Assembly: GCA_009704445.1 (NCBI GenBank)
Contig: WLED01000047.1
Coordinates: forward strand, 1 to 8,414
Reading direction: 5' to 3'
Source of the DNA: Actinomycetota bacterium
Lineage (GTDB): Bacteria > Actinomycetota > Actinomycetes > Nanopelagicales > Nanopelagicaceae
Length of the DNA stretch: 8,414 nt
Shown here: positions 1-8,306 of the stretch, in pieces
Layout of the letters: every line of letters begins with the position of its first letter
How positions within the stretch are numbered: the stretch's first letter is position 1
Notes under the pieces: model-generated
What the model was told of the DNA's origin: nothing
The model's database searches: none
Seen by the model: the letters and a program-made list of their open reading frames with translations, nothing else
Program-made: the position numbers and the translations under genes

Positions 1-2
1 CT

Positions 3-44
3 GCTTTGTTTGTGCGTGCCGCTAAGGAGAGATCAAAAACTTAA
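3..44 (+). CDS. Probable 3' end of an upstream gene, product unknown
   Basis: One forward frame is open from the left edge to a TAA at 42-44 and reads ALFVRAAKERSKT. The basic, Ala/Arg/Lys-rich tail looks like a normal protein C-terminus, and 15 bases then separate it from the next start codon. The other two forward frames also stay open for some distance (stops at 23-25 and 52-54), so the choice of frame rests on composition only. In actinobacteria the genes upstream of gltBD are often trpA and lgt, but thirteen residues are too few to name a product. Confidence 0.35.
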   Translation, partial: ALFVRAAKERSKT

Positions 45-59
45 TGTAGGCTGATAATC

Positions 60-767
60 ATGAGCCTAGAAGACGTCTACCGACGTAATCTCCAGCATCG
101 CACGCATCGTGCCGGATGGTTGCGCGCTGCTGTCCTTGGAGCAAACGATGGATTGGTCTCTACTGCCGCATTAATGATTGGTGTTGCAGCTGCAGGCAAG
201 AATGATTTCCTCCTGACAGCAGGTATTGCAGGAATTACAGCAGGTGCAATGTCGATGGCCGTTGGTGAATATGTTTCTGTGCGATCTCAAAATGATGTTG
301 AAGAATCTGATCGACGTTTAGAGATGGAACATTTAGCCGCTGATCCAGAATCAGAACTTATTGAATTACAACACATTTACATTCAACGCGGACTTACTCC
401 AGAGCTGGCCATGCAGGTTGCACAACAGATGCATGAAAAAGATGCACTAGAGGCGCATTTGCGAGATGAACTTGGTCAATTCCCACATACAAAGGCTCGA
501 CCAATTCAAGCGGCGATCGCATCTGCAATCTCATTTACTGCTGGTGGTTTGATTCCATTTGCTGGAGCGTTTGCGCCAACTGTTGGTGCAAAGTTTTGGT
601 CGATTGTTCTCTTCACATTAGGTGGGCTTCTTATTACGGGAATAGTAAGCGCAAAACTTGCAGGCTCTCGGATTTTCTCTCCAACTGTTCGAGTGATGCT
701 CGGGGGAAGCCTGGGCATGCTTATTACCGCTGGAATAGGAAAAATCGCCCATGTTTCAGGGCTGTAA
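60..767 (+). CDS. VIT1/CCC1-family iron/manganese transporter
   Basis: This is a 235-residue membrane protein of the VIT1/CCC1 family, whose characterised members move Fe2+ or Mn2+ out of the cytosol (plant and Plasmodium VIT1, yeast CCC1); the role of bacterial members is less settled. Visible parts: TM1 at about 21-45 with the family motif GANDG (27-31, Asp30), TM2 at about 50-72 ending in MSMAVGEYVSV (Met64, Met66, Glu70), a charged cytosolic segment at about 75-146 rich in Glu, and three more hydrophobic segments at about 149-172, 178-198 and 210-230. In the Eucalyptus VIT1 structure the equivalent TM1 Asp and TM2 Met/Glu line the metal path and the Glu-rich helices bind metal; assigning those roles here is inference. 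The ATG start is bounded by an in-frame stop at 42-44 and has only a weak Shine-Dalgarno (TAGG, 47-50). Length and topology are normal. Metal specificity cannot be read from sequence. Confidence 0.92.
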   Translation: MSLEDVYRRNLQHRTHRAGWLRAAVLGANDGLVSTAALMIGVAAAGKNDFLLTAGIAGITAGAMSMAVGEYVSVRSQNDVEESDRRLEMEHLAADPESELIELQHIYIQRGLTPELAMQVAQQMHEKDALEAHLRDELGQFPHTKARPIQAAIASAISFTAGGLIPFAGAFAPTVGAKFWSIVLFTLGGLLITGIVSAKLAGSRIFSPTVRVMLGGSLGMLITAGIGKIAHVSGL

Positions 768-783
768 TCTCACACAATTAAGG

Positions 784-812
784 GCGACACGTACCTAGCT
801 TCTTGCTAGACT
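784..812 (+). promoter_or_regulatory. Candidate sigma70-type promoter for gltBD-pyk
   Basis: GCGACA (784-789) and TAGACT (807-812) each match four of six bases of the -35 and -10 consensus and are exactly 17 bases apart. Transcription would begin near 819, giving a leader of about 57 bases before the gltB ATG. The -10 box overlaps the right arm of the inverted repeat at 795-809. The matches are modest and were found by eye, so chance is possible. Confidence 0.3.
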
Positions 813-814
813 TT
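795..814 (+). terminator. Short hairpin after the VIT gene, possible weak terminator or operator
   Basis: CTAGC (795-799) and GCTAG (805-809) form a perfect 5-bp stem around the loop TTCTT, followed by ACTTTT. Its place 28 bases after the transporter stop codon fits a transcription end, but the stem is short and the T run is only four. It also overlaps the candidate -10 box, so it could instead be an operator. Both readings cannot easily be fully right. Confidence 0.3.
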
Positions 815-839
815 TACTCAGAAGTTTTCGGGCCAAGGA

Positions 840-859
840 TGTCCCATTTTTTTCGGACA
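840..859 (+). repeat. Inverted repeat in the gltB leader enclosing a T7 run
   Basis: TGTCC (840-844) and GGACA (855-859) are perfect 5-bp arms around a 10-base loop containing seven T (847-853). The repeat ends 6 bases before the gltB Shine-Dalgarno, within the presumed untranslated leader. It could be a small hairpin affecting ribosome access or a protein-binding site; no known regulator motif was recognised. Confidence 0.35.
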
Positions 860-865
860 ATCTGT

Positions 866-870
866 AGGAG
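866..870 (+). promoter_or_regulatory. Ribosome binding site that decides the gltB start
   Basis: AGGAG lies 5 bases before the ATG at 876. An in-frame GTG at 870-872 would overlap this site, so the ATG is the better start and shortens the protein by two residues. Confidence 0.75.
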
Positions 871-875
871 TGGTT

Positions 876-3800
876 ATGGCCCTCGTTAGTAACTATCCAA
901 AAGCTCAAGGGCTCTATAACCCTGCTCATGAACATGATGCATGCGGTGTTGCAATGGTTGCCACTCTGAACAAAATCGCTACACATGAGATTGTTTCTAA
1001 AGCATTGACTGCTCTTCGCAATATGGAACATCGTGGGGCATCAGGGGCAGAACCTGATAGCGGAGATGGTGCAGGAATTCTGATTCGTATTCCAGATACC
1101 TACTTTCAAGAAGTTACTGAGTTTGATCTTCCAACTGCCGGTGCTTATGCCACAGGTATTGCATTTGTTGCAAAGGGAGCAAGTTATAAAGATGAAATAA
1201 AAAAGATTGCTGATGAAGAAGGCCTAACAGTTTTGGGATGGCGCGAAGTACCCGTAAATTCACGGTCATTGGGCAAAACAGCTCTTTCGGTTATGCCAGA
1301 ATTTCATCAACTATTTGTTTCAGGCAAAAATGGTGAGAGTGGCATTGTTCTAGATCGACTTGCCTTCTGCTTTAGAAAAAGAGTTGAACATTCCTTAGAA
1401 GTTTATTTCCCTTCACTTTCCTCTCAAACCATCGTCTATAAAGGCATGCTTACGACTGGCCAGCTAGAAGAATTCTTTCCTGAGCTCTCTGATGAGCGAG
1501 TTATCTCACCTCTTGCGTTAGTCCACTCTCGTTTTTCGACTAATACTTTTCCTTCATGGCCACTTGCTCACCCATATCGTTTTATTGCACACAATGGTGA
1601 AATTAATACTGTTAAGGGAAATCGAAATTGGATGCGAGCCCGCGAATCATTGCTCAAGAGCGACCTAATACCAGGAGATCTCAATCGACTCTTTCCGATA
1701 GTTCAGATGGATGGTTCCGACTCAGCATCATTTGATGAAGTTTTAGAACTTCTTTATTTAGGTGGGCGCTCACTTGCACATTCGGTGTTGATGATGATTC
1801 CAGAAGCATGGGAGAACCATGCATCGATGCCTAAGAACCGTCGCGATTTTTACGCCTTCCATGCATCGTTGATGGAACCATGGGATGGACCGGCTTGTGT
1901 AACTTTTACTGACGGGCATCAAGTTGGGGCGGTACTAGATCGCAATGGTCTACGACCATCTAGATACTGGGTAACAAAAGATGGACTCGTTGTACTTGCA
2001 TCTGAAGTAGGAGTTCTTGATTTCCCAGCAGAGAACATTGAGCGCAAAGGTCGCTTACAACCTGGAAAAATGTTTTTAGTCGACATCGAACAGGGTCGCA
2101 TTATTGAAGACGGTGAAATAAAGGATGAATTAGCAAACGCCGCTCCTTACGGCAGCTGGCTCGAAGAGGGAATGGTTAAGTTGAGCGAACTTCCATCTCG
2201 CGAACATATTGTTTACCCACATTCATCGGTTGTAAGAAGACAACGTGCATTTGGGTACACCGAAGAGGATCTACGGATTTTGATTACTCCGATGGCAAAG
2301 AACGGTATGGAACCGTTGGGTTCTATGGGAACAGATACTCCAATTGCTGCATTGTCGGAAAAACCTCGACTTATCTTTGACTATTTCTCACAACTTTTTG
2401 CTCAAGTAACTAATCCGCCTCTAGATGCAATCCGTGAAGAGTTGGTAACTAGTTTGGGAACATCAATGGGCCCCGAGCATAATCTTCTTGATCCAAGCCC
2501 AGAAAGTTGTCGCCAAGTTTCACTTGCCTTCCCTGTCATCGATAACGATGAATTAGCAAAGATCATTAACATCAATGCAGATGAAGATTTCCCAGAGCTA
2601 AGCGCCCATGTCATTCGTGGACTTTTCAATGTCTCCAAAGGTGGGGCTGGACTTCGCGAACGTCTAAATGAGATCAAGAAAGAGGTTTCACAGGCCATTG
2701 CAGAAGGCGCTCACATCATTGTTTTGTCAGATCGAGATGGTGATGCAGAAGATGCCCCAATCCCATCGTTGCTATTAACGGCAGCAGTTCATCACCACCT
2801 GATTAGAGAAAAAACTCGCACATCAGTTGGTCTTGTTGTCGAAGCTGGTGACGTACGTGAAGTTCACCATGTTGCATTATTGATCGGATATGGAGCGGCC
2901 TGCGTTAATCCGTATTTGGCTATGGAGTCTGCAGAAGATCTAGTCCTTCAAGGAGTTATCACCGGAATTACACCCGAGAAGGCTGTAAAGAATCTCATTA
3001 AGAGTTTAGGAAAAGGTGTACTAAAGGTAATGTCAAAGATGGGCATTAGCACAATAGCCTCGTACACGGGAGCGCAAGTTTTTGAAGCGATCGGCTTATC
3101 GCAAGAAGTTGTTGATGAGTACTTTGTAGGGACAACATCTCGCTTAGGTGGCGTTTCACTTGATGTAATTGCTGAAGAGACTATTGCTCGACACAACATT
3201 GCATATCCACCCGGGGGAGAAGTTCCTGGAACAAAGCGACTGCCTATCGGCGGCGAGTATCAGTGGCGCCGCGAAGGTGAACCACATTTATTTGATCCAG
3301 AGACAGTGTTCACCCTTCAACATTCAACTAGAAATAAGCGATACGACATCTTTAAGAGATACACCGATCGCGTTAACGAGCAAAGCTCTCGTTTAATGAC
3401 ATTACGTGGTTTGTTTGAATTCAAAGATGGAGTGAACAAGCCAATTTCGATTGATGAGGTGGAATCGGCAAGTGAGATCATTAAGAGATTCTCAACTGGT
3501 GCCATGTCATACGGTTCAATTTCTGCAGAAGCTCACGAAACTTTAGCCATTGCCATGAACCGTATTGGTGGAAAATCCAATACCGGCGAGGGTGGGGAAG
3601 AGATCGAGAGATATACCCCAATGGCAAATGGTGATTCAAAGCGATCTGCGATTAAGCAAGTTGCGTCAGGACGCTTTGGAGTAAATAGTAATTACTTGGT
3701 AAACAGTGATGACATTCAGATAAAGATTTCACAGGGTGCGAAACCAGGAGAAGGAGGCCAGCTTCCTGGATACAAGGTTTATCCGTGGATTGCAAAGGCT

Positions 3801-5393
3801 CGTTATTCGACACCGGGTGTTGGATTGATTTCTCCGCCACCTCACCATGACATTTACTCAATTGAGGATTTAGCGCAACTTATTCATGACCTGAAGAATG
3901 CTAATAAGAATGCACGGGTACACGTAAAACTAGTTGCAGAAGTTGGTGTGGGAACTGTTGCAGCGGGCGTATCAAAAGCACATGCAGACGTTGTTCTGAT
4001 CTCTGGACATGATGGTGGAACAGGTGCTTCACCTTTGACTTCACTGAAGCATGCAGGAGCTCCATGGGAACTCGGTTTGGCAGAGACTCAGCAGACTCTT
4101 TTGCTCAATGGACTTCGCGATCGCATAGTTGTACAAACTGATGGGCAGCTGAAGACTGGTAGAGATGTGATGATTGCAGCTCTACTTGGTGCAGAAGAAT
4201 ATGGTTTTGCTACTGCTCCACTTGTTGTTTCAGGATGCATCATGATGCGAGTCTGTCATTTAGATACTTGCCCCGTTGGAGTCGCTACTCAAAATCCTGA
4301 GCTTCGTAAAAACTTTAGTGGTAAACCTGAGTTTGTCGAAACATTCTTTGAATACATTGCAGAGGAAGTACGAGAGATTCTTGCTCAATTAGGATTTAAA
4401 ACTATGCAAGAAGCGATTGGTCACGTTGAATACCTTGACACTCGCAAAGCAATCGATCACTGGAAGGCATCTGGCTTAGATCTTGCACCGTTGCTGGTGC
4501 GTCCTGATGTAGATAGCCCTCTGCATAACACGATTAAACAAGACCATGGTCTTGAAAACGCATTAGACAATCAACTTATCTCCTTGGCAGCTCCTGCACT
4601 TGAAAAAGGCGAGAGTGTAAAGATTGATCTTCCAGTTCGAAATGTGAACCGAACTGTTGGAACGATGCTTGGTGCAGAAGTAACTCGAAAATATGGTGTA
4701 GATGGATTGCCATCAGGAACAATCGATGTTGTATTACATGGCTCTGCTGGCCAATCATTAGGAGCATTTATCCCTAGTGGTGTTTCTATTCGTCTCTACG
4801 GTGACTCGAACGACTATGTCGGAAAAGGAATTTCAGGTGGTCGTGTCGTTGTACGTCCAGATGAAAAAGCTAGTTTCCCATCACACAATAACGTCATCGC
4901 AGGAAATGTCATTGGTTATGGCGCTACATCGGGTGAGATTTTCATTCGTGGAGTTGTTGGTGAACGTTTCTGTGTTCGAAACTCAGGTGCACTTGCAATC
5001 GTTGAAGGAATCGGGGATCACGGCTGCGAATACATGACTGGTGGAACGGTAATCGTCTTGGGTCAAACAGGACGAAATTTTGCCGCAGGCATGTCAGGTG
5101 GTCGTGCCTTCGTACTTGATCTAGAAAAAGCAAATGTGAATTCGGAGATGGTAGATATTCTCGCTGTCCCACAGGATCAAATTTCGAACCTGAAAAACAA
5201 CATCTCAATGTTTTTCACCGAGACTGGTTCAGAGATTGCGGGTCAATTGCTAAAGGATTGGGAAAAAAACCTTGCTCGTATTTCACTTGTAATGCCTCGC
5301 GACTATGCTCGCGTTCTAGCAGCAATGGAGAGAGCAGAGCGAGAAGGCTTACCAGTTGATGAACTAGTAATGGAGGTGGCAGCGAATGGGTGA
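876..5393 (+). CDS. gltB: Glutamate synthase (NADPH) large subunit
   Basis: GltB is the alpha subunit of NADPH-dependent GOGAT. It takes ammonia from glutamine, passes it through an internal tunnel and adds it to 2-oxoglutarate; with GltD it yields two glutamates in the cytosol. At 1505 residues (from ATG 876) it has normal family length. An N-terminal class II glutamine amidotransferase domain (about 23-415) begins at Cys23 in HDACGV; family members are cleaved so that this Cys becomes the N-terminal nucleophile, implying a 22-residue propeptide. The domain also has HRGASGAEPDSGDGAG and the HNGE motif (239-242). A central domain precedes the FMN/2-oxoglutarate barrel (about 820-1190), with RFSTGAMSYGS near 871, PGEGGQ near 957 and DGGTGASP near 1046. 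Cys1121, Cys1127 and Cys1132 are spaced as the [3Fe-4S] ligands. The GXGXG-repeat C-terminal domain spans about 1280-1418. No frameshift or missing catalytic residue was seen. The stop codon lies inside the start of gltD, so translation is probably coupled. Confidence 0.98.
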   Translation: MALVSNYPKAQGLYNPAHEHDACGVAMVATLNKIATHEIVSKALTALRNMEHRGASGAEPDSGDGAGILIRIPDTYFQEVTEFDLPTAGAYATGIAFVAKGASYKDEIKKIADEEGLTVLGWREVPVNSRSLGKTALSVMPEFHQLFVSGKNGESGIVLDRLAFCFRKRVEHSLEVYFPSLSSQTIVYKGMLTTGQLEEFFPELSDERVISPLALVHSRFSTNTFPSWPLAHPYRFIAHNGEINTVKGNRNWMRARESLLKSDLIPGDLNRLFPIVQMDGSDSASFDEVLELLYLGGRSLAHSVLMMIPEAWENHASMPKNRRDFYAFHASLMEPWDGPACVTFTDGHQVGAVLDRNGLRPSRYWVTKDGLVVLASEVGVLDFPAENIERKGRLQPGKMFLVDIEQGRIIEDGEIKDELANAAPYGSWLEEGMVKLSELPSREHIVYPHSSVVRRQRAFGYTEEDLRILITPMAKNGMEPLGSMGTDTPIAALSEKPRLIFDYFSQLFAQVTNPPLDAIREELVTSLGTSMGPEHNLLDPSPESCRQVSLAFPVIDNDELAKIININADEDFPELSAHVIRGLFNVSKGGAGLRERLNEIKKEVSQAIAEGAHIIVLSDRDGDAEDAPIPSLLLTAAVHHHLIREKTRTSVGLVVEAGDVREVHHVALLIGYGAACVNPYLAMESAEDLVLQGVITGITPEKAVKNLIKSLGKGVLKVMSKMGISTIASYTGAQVFEAIGLSQEVVDEYFVGTTSRLGGVSLDVIAEETIARHNIAYPPGGEVPGTKRLPIGGEYQWRREGEPHLFDPETVFTLQHSTRNKRYDIFKRYTDRVNEQSSRLMTLRGLFEFKDGVNKPISIDEVESASEIIKRFSTGAMSYGSISAEAHETLAIAMNRIGGKSNTGEGGEEIERYTPMANGDSKRSAIKQVASGRFGVNSNYLVNSDDIQIKISQGAKPGEGGQLPGYKVYPWIAKARYSTPGVGLISPPPHHDIYSIEDLAQLIHDLKNANKNARVHVKLVAEVGVGTVAAGVSKAHADVVLISGHDGGTGASPLTSLKHAGAPWELGLAETQQTLLLNGLRDRIVVQTDGQLKTGRDVMIAALLGAEEYGFATAPLVVSGCIMMRVCHLDTCPVGVATQNPELRKNFSGKPEFVETFFEYIAEEVREILAQLGFKTMQEAIGHVEYLDTRKAIDHWKASGLDLAPLLVRPDVDSPLHNTIKQDHGLENALDNQLISLAAPALEKGESVKIDLPVRNVNRTVGTMLGAEVTRKYGVDGLPSGTIDVVLHGSAGQSLGAFIPSGVSIRLYGDSNDYVGKGISGGRVVVRPDEKASFPSHNNVIAGNVIGYGATSGEIFIRGVVGERFCVRNSGALAIVEGIGDHGCEYMTGGTVIVLGQTGRNFAAGMSGGRAFVLDLEKANVNSEMVDILAVPQDQISNLKNNISMFFTETGSEIAGQLLKDWEKNLARISLVMPRDYARVLAAMERAEREGLPVDELVMEVAANG
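5372..5377 (+). promoter_or_regulatory. Ribosome binding site of gltD inside gltB
   Basis: GGAGGT, a near-perfect Shine-Dalgarno, lies within the last gltB codons with an 8-base spacer to the gltD ATG at 5386. It fixes the gltD start and the 8-base overlap with gltB. Confidence 0.8.
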
Positions 5394-6840
5394 TCCAAAA
5401 GGTTTTATGACCACCGGGCGCGAAGTGCCAAAGCGCCGGCCAGTTGATGTTCGCATCAAGGATTGGCGCGAAGTGTATGAGCCACAAAGTTTTGAACATC
5501 TACAAAAACAGGCTGGGCGATGCATGGATTGTGGAATCCCTTTCTGTCACAACGGTTGCCCACTAGGAAATCTGATTCCAGAGTGGAATGATTTAATTTT
5601 CCGTGGGGATAAAGAAGAAGCAATTAATCGTCTTCATGCTACAAATAATTTCCCAGAGTTCACCGGTCGTCTATGTCCAGCACCTTGTGAGACCGCATGT
5701 GTTGTAGCAATTAATCGTGATGCTGTAACGATTAAGCAAATTGAACTTCGTACTATTGAAGAGGCTTTTGACATGGGCAATGTCAAAGCTATGCAACCAG
5801 ATCGCTTAACTGGAAAAACAGTTGCAGTTATTGGATCAGGTCCTGCAGGTTTAGCTGCGGCTCAGCAATTAACAAGAGCTGGACATACCGTTGCTGTCTA
5901 TGAAAGAGCCGAGAAAATTGGTGGACTTCTACGTTATGGAATTCCAGAGTTTAAAATGGAGAAGCACATCCTGGACCGCAGATTAGAACAAATGGAACGA
6001 GAAGGAACACGTTTTCGTGCTGGAGTTGACGTTGGTGTAGAACTAACGGGAGCGGATTTGCGTAGAAAATATGACGCTGTTGTTCTGGCAGTTGGGGCAA
6101 CACAGTGGCGAGATCTCAACATAAAGGGCAGAGAACTCAAAGGTGTGTATCAGGCAATGGAGTTCTTGCCATGGGGTAATAAGCAAGCACTTGGTGAAGT
6201 TGAAGAACCTCTGATTAACGTTGCAGGTAAGCACGTCGTCATTCTTGGCGGTGGAGATACTGGAGCAGATTGTTTAGGTACATCTGTGCGACAAGGTGCA
6301 GCATCAGTGACGCAATTAGAAATTATGCCAAGACCAACTGATGAGCGCCCAGCATCACAGCCTTGGCCAACGTATCCGATGATCTATCGTGTTTCCAGTG
6401 CTCATGAAGAACAGGACAATCGAATCTTTGCCGTCAGTACTGAAGAGTTCCTCGGAGACTCTGAAGGTAATTTACGCGCAATTAAGATTGTTGAAACTGA
6501 ATTTATAAATGGAAAATTTGAACCAAAGACAGGAAGCGAAAAAGAGATTAAAGCCGACTTTGTCTTTATGGCCATGGGATTTACTGGTCCAGAAAAGTCA
6601 TCTTTGATCAATCAACTGGAAGTTGAGCTCGATGATCGCGGCAACATAAAGCGCGATGCAAACTTTCAGACCAGTGAAGAGGGAATATTTGTTGCCGGAG
6701 ATGCTGGGCGTGGGCAATCTCTGATTGTTTGGGCTATCGCCGAAGGTCGTAGCGCAGCCGCCGCTGTTGATACATACCTCACCGGAGGCACTCAACTGCC
6801 TTCACCGATAGAACCAACTTCCAAACCACTGATGGTCTAA
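5386..6840 (+). CDS. gltD: Glutamate synthase (NADPH) small subunit
   Basis: GltD is the beta subunit of glutamate synthase: it oxidises NADPH through FAD and sends the electrons by iron-sulfur clusters to the FMN of GltB. Its 484 residues are typical. The N-terminal cluster domain has Cys46, Cys49, Cys54 and Cys58, then Cys97, Cys101 and Cys105, the Cys pattern known for the two [4Fe-4S] clusters in this family. The FAD-binding fold carries GSGPAG (150-155), the NADPH-binding fold GGGDTG (288-293), and the C-terminal FAD contact reads GIFVAGDAGRGQSLIVWAI (433-451). Related proteins include the N-terminal part of dihydropyrimidine dehydrogenase and free GltD-like oxidoreductases; direct overlap with gltB makes the true GOGAT subunit by far the best reading. 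The start is supported by the strong ribosome binding site in gltB. Nothing is missing or broken. Confidence 0.98.
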   Translation: MGDPKGFMTTGREVPKRRPVDVRIKDWREVYEPQSFEHLQKQAGRCMDCGIPFCHNGCPLGNLIPEWNDLIFRGDKEEAINRLHATNNFPEFTGRLCPAPCETACVVAINRDAVTIKQIELRTIEEAFDMGNVKAMQPDRLTGKTVAVIGSGPAGLAAAQQLTRAGHTVAVYERAEKIGGLLRYGIPEFKMEKHILDRRLEQMEREGTRFRAGVDVGVELTGADLRRKYDAVVLAVGATQWRDLNIKGRELKGVYQAMEFLPWGNKQALGEVEEPLINVAGKHVVILGGGDTGADCLGTSVRQGAASVTQLEIMPRPTDERPASQPWPTYPMIYRVSSAHEEQDNRIFAVSTEEFLGDSEGNLRAIKIVETEFINGKFEPKTGSEKEIKADFVFMAMGFTGPEKSSLINQLEVELDDRGNIKRDANFQTSEEGIFVAGDAGRGQSLIVWAIAEGRSAAAAVDTYLTGGTQLPSPIEPTSKPLMV

Positions 6841-6850
6841 CGTAACGACC

Positions 6851-8290
6851 ATGCGTAGAGCAAAAATTGTATGCACGATGGGACCTGCAGTTGACTCTGC
6901 CGAAAAAGTCAAAGAACTTATTCATGCAGGAATGAACATGGCTCGATTAAATCTTTCCCATGGCACACATTCAGATCATCAGTTACGAATGGATCTTGTA
7001 AGAGATGGCGCGAAGAATGCAGGAGTTCCTGTAGCTGTTCTCATTGATTTACAGGGACCAAAGATTCGCCTATCAATCTTTGCAGATGGTCCGCACGAGC
7101 TCTCTCGTGGTGATGTTTTTACGATTACGACTGATGAAATTGAGGGAACCAAGGAAAGAGTCGGCACTACATACAAAGGACTTCCAAAGGACTGCAAACC
7201 AGGTGATCGCATACTGATCGATGATGGAAAAGTTACCGTAGAGGTTACAGCTGTAAAGGGAAATGATGTTGTAACCAAAGTTATTGAGCCAGGGCTGGTG
7301 AGCAACAACAAAGGAATCAACCTTCCAGGAGTTGCAGTTTCCGTCCCTGCACTTTCCGAAAAAGACATGGATGATCTGCGTTGGGGACTTCAAGCCGGTG
7401 CGGACTTTATTGCCTTGTCATTTGTTCGAAGTGCAAAAGATATTGATGACGTACATAAGATTATGGATGAAGTCGGAATAAGAATCCCGGTCATCGCAAA
7501 GATTGAAAAACCTCAGGCGGTCCACAATCTTCAGGAGATTGTTGCTGCATTCGATGGCATCATGGTTGCTCGTGGCGACCTAGGGGTTGAAATGCCAATT
7601 GAGGAAGTACCTCTTGTTCAAAAGCGATGCATTGAGTTGGCTCGAGAAGCTGCAAAGCCAGTAATTGTTGCAACTCAGATGCTTGATTCAATGATTAACA
7701 ACTCAACTCCAACTCGTGCAGAAGCAACAGATTGCGCAAACGCTGTTCTAGACGGGGCAGATGCCTTGATGTTATCCGGTGAAACTTCTGTTGGAGCCTT
7801 TGCAATAGAAGCAGTTGCAACTATGGCCAGAATAATTGCACGCACAGAAGAGGGCGGTTTCGAGATGATTCGCCCACTTCGAACAACTCCACGAACAAAG
7901 GGTGGCGCGATCACTCGCGCAGCAGCAGAAGTTGGTGCAATCGTTGAGGCAAAGTATTTAGTGACGTTTACTCAATCTGGGGATTCTGCTCGTCGAATGG
8001 CACGCTTGCGTTCACCTATTCCGATTCTTGCATTCTCACCAGAAGTTGGAACCTACAATCGACTCGCACTCACATGGGGCGTTGAGCCTGCAATAGCTTC
8101 TATGGTCAAGCACACCGATGAAATGGTGAAGCAAACCGATACGTTACTTATTGAATCTGGTCGCGCAAAAGTAGGAGAGGCAGTGGTTATTGTCGCTGGA
8201 TCTCCGCCTGGAATTCCTGGATCAACAAATGCAATGCGTGTGCACCGCGTGGGCGATGCTGTTGGTGGCGTTGTTCCTGCATATCAATAG
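6851..8290 (+). CDS. pyk: Pyruvate kinase
   Basis: Pyruvate kinase transfers phosphate from phosphoenolpyruvate to ADP, giving pyruvate and ATP, the last step of glycolysis in the cytosol. The 479-residue protein has normal bacterial length: barrel domain A, a B domain inserted at about 70-165, and a C-terminal regulatory domain from about 345. Active-site residues are in place: Arg32, Asn34 and Ser36 in ARLNLSHG, Asp66, the catalytic Lys217 and the metal ligand Glu219 in IAKIEKP, and Asp243 in MVARGDLG. Where potassium-dependent enzymes have Glu (rabbit Glu117), this one has Lys71 in DLQGPKIRL, the residue known from potassium-independent pyruvate kinases. The ATG lies 10 bases after the gltD stop with no clear Shine-Dalgarno, so translation may depend on coupling to gltD. 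MRRAKIVCTMGP matches the usual family N-terminus, supporting this start. Allosteric effectors cannot be judged from sequence. Confidence 0.98.
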   Translation: MRRAKIVCTMGPAVDSAEKVKELIHAGMNMARLNLSHGTHSDHQLRMDLVRDGAKNAGVPVAVLIDLQGPKIRLSIFADGPHELSRGDVFTITTDEIEGTKERVGTTYKGLPKDCKPGDRILIDDGKVTVEVTAVKGNDVVTKVIEPGLVSNNKGINLPGVAVSVPALSEKDMDDLRWGLQAGADFIALSFVRSAKDIDDVHKIMDEVGIRIPVIAKIEKPQAVHNLQEIVAAFDGIMVARGDLGVEMPIEEVPLVQKRCIELAREAAKPVIVATQMLDSMINNSTPTRAEATDCANAVLDGADALMLSGETSVGAFAIEAVATMARIIARTEEGGFEMIRPLRTTPRTKGGAITRAAAEVGAIVEAKYLVTFTQSGDSARRMARLRSPIPILAFSPEVGTYNRLALTWGVEPAIASMVKHTDEMVKQTDTLLIESGRAKVGEAVVIVAGSPPGIPGSTNAMRVHRVGDAVGGVVPAYQ

Positions 8291-8306
8291 ATTCTCGTTT
8301 TCCGAA

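Noticed and set aside
24..49. Strong AAGGAG (24-29) followed by ATG at 44-46
   Set aside because: The ATG is followed at once by TAG, so no peptide results, and the motif is 30 bases from the transporter start; it is probably just codons of the upstream gene.
870..875. GTG at 870 as the gltB start codon
   Set aside because: It overlaps the AGGAG ribosome binding site, while the ATG at 876 has a suitable 5-base spacing.
795..1031. 78-codon minus-strand open frame over the spacer and gltB start
   Set aside because: Most of it is antisense to the conserved GltB N-terminus, and the peptide has no protein-like features.
513..4124. Two copies of the palindrome GCGATCGC (513-520 and 4117-4124), as in cyanobacterial HIP1
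   Set aside because: Both lie inside coding sequence, two copies in 8.4 kb is far below HIP1 density, and the genes look actinobacterial.
4942..5499. Antisense open frames across the gltB end and gltD start
   Set aside because: They oppose conserved coding sequence, lack recognisable domains and have no convincing upstream signals.
6838..6847. Tandem TAACG TAACG at the gltD-pyk junction
   Set aside because: Two copies of five bases spanning a stop codon are easily explained by chance.
6979..7368. 129-codon open frame on the minus strand within pyk
   Set aside because: It is wholly antisense to a highly conserved gene, shows no family-like motifs and is low in complexity (Ser/Thr/Pro-rich), as expected for a shadow frame.
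60..8290. A hidden novel system, mobile element or CRISPR array
   Set aside because: Nearly the whole span is filled by four intact housekeeping-type genes; no integrase, transposase, repeat-spacer pattern or unexplained gap over 110 bases was found.
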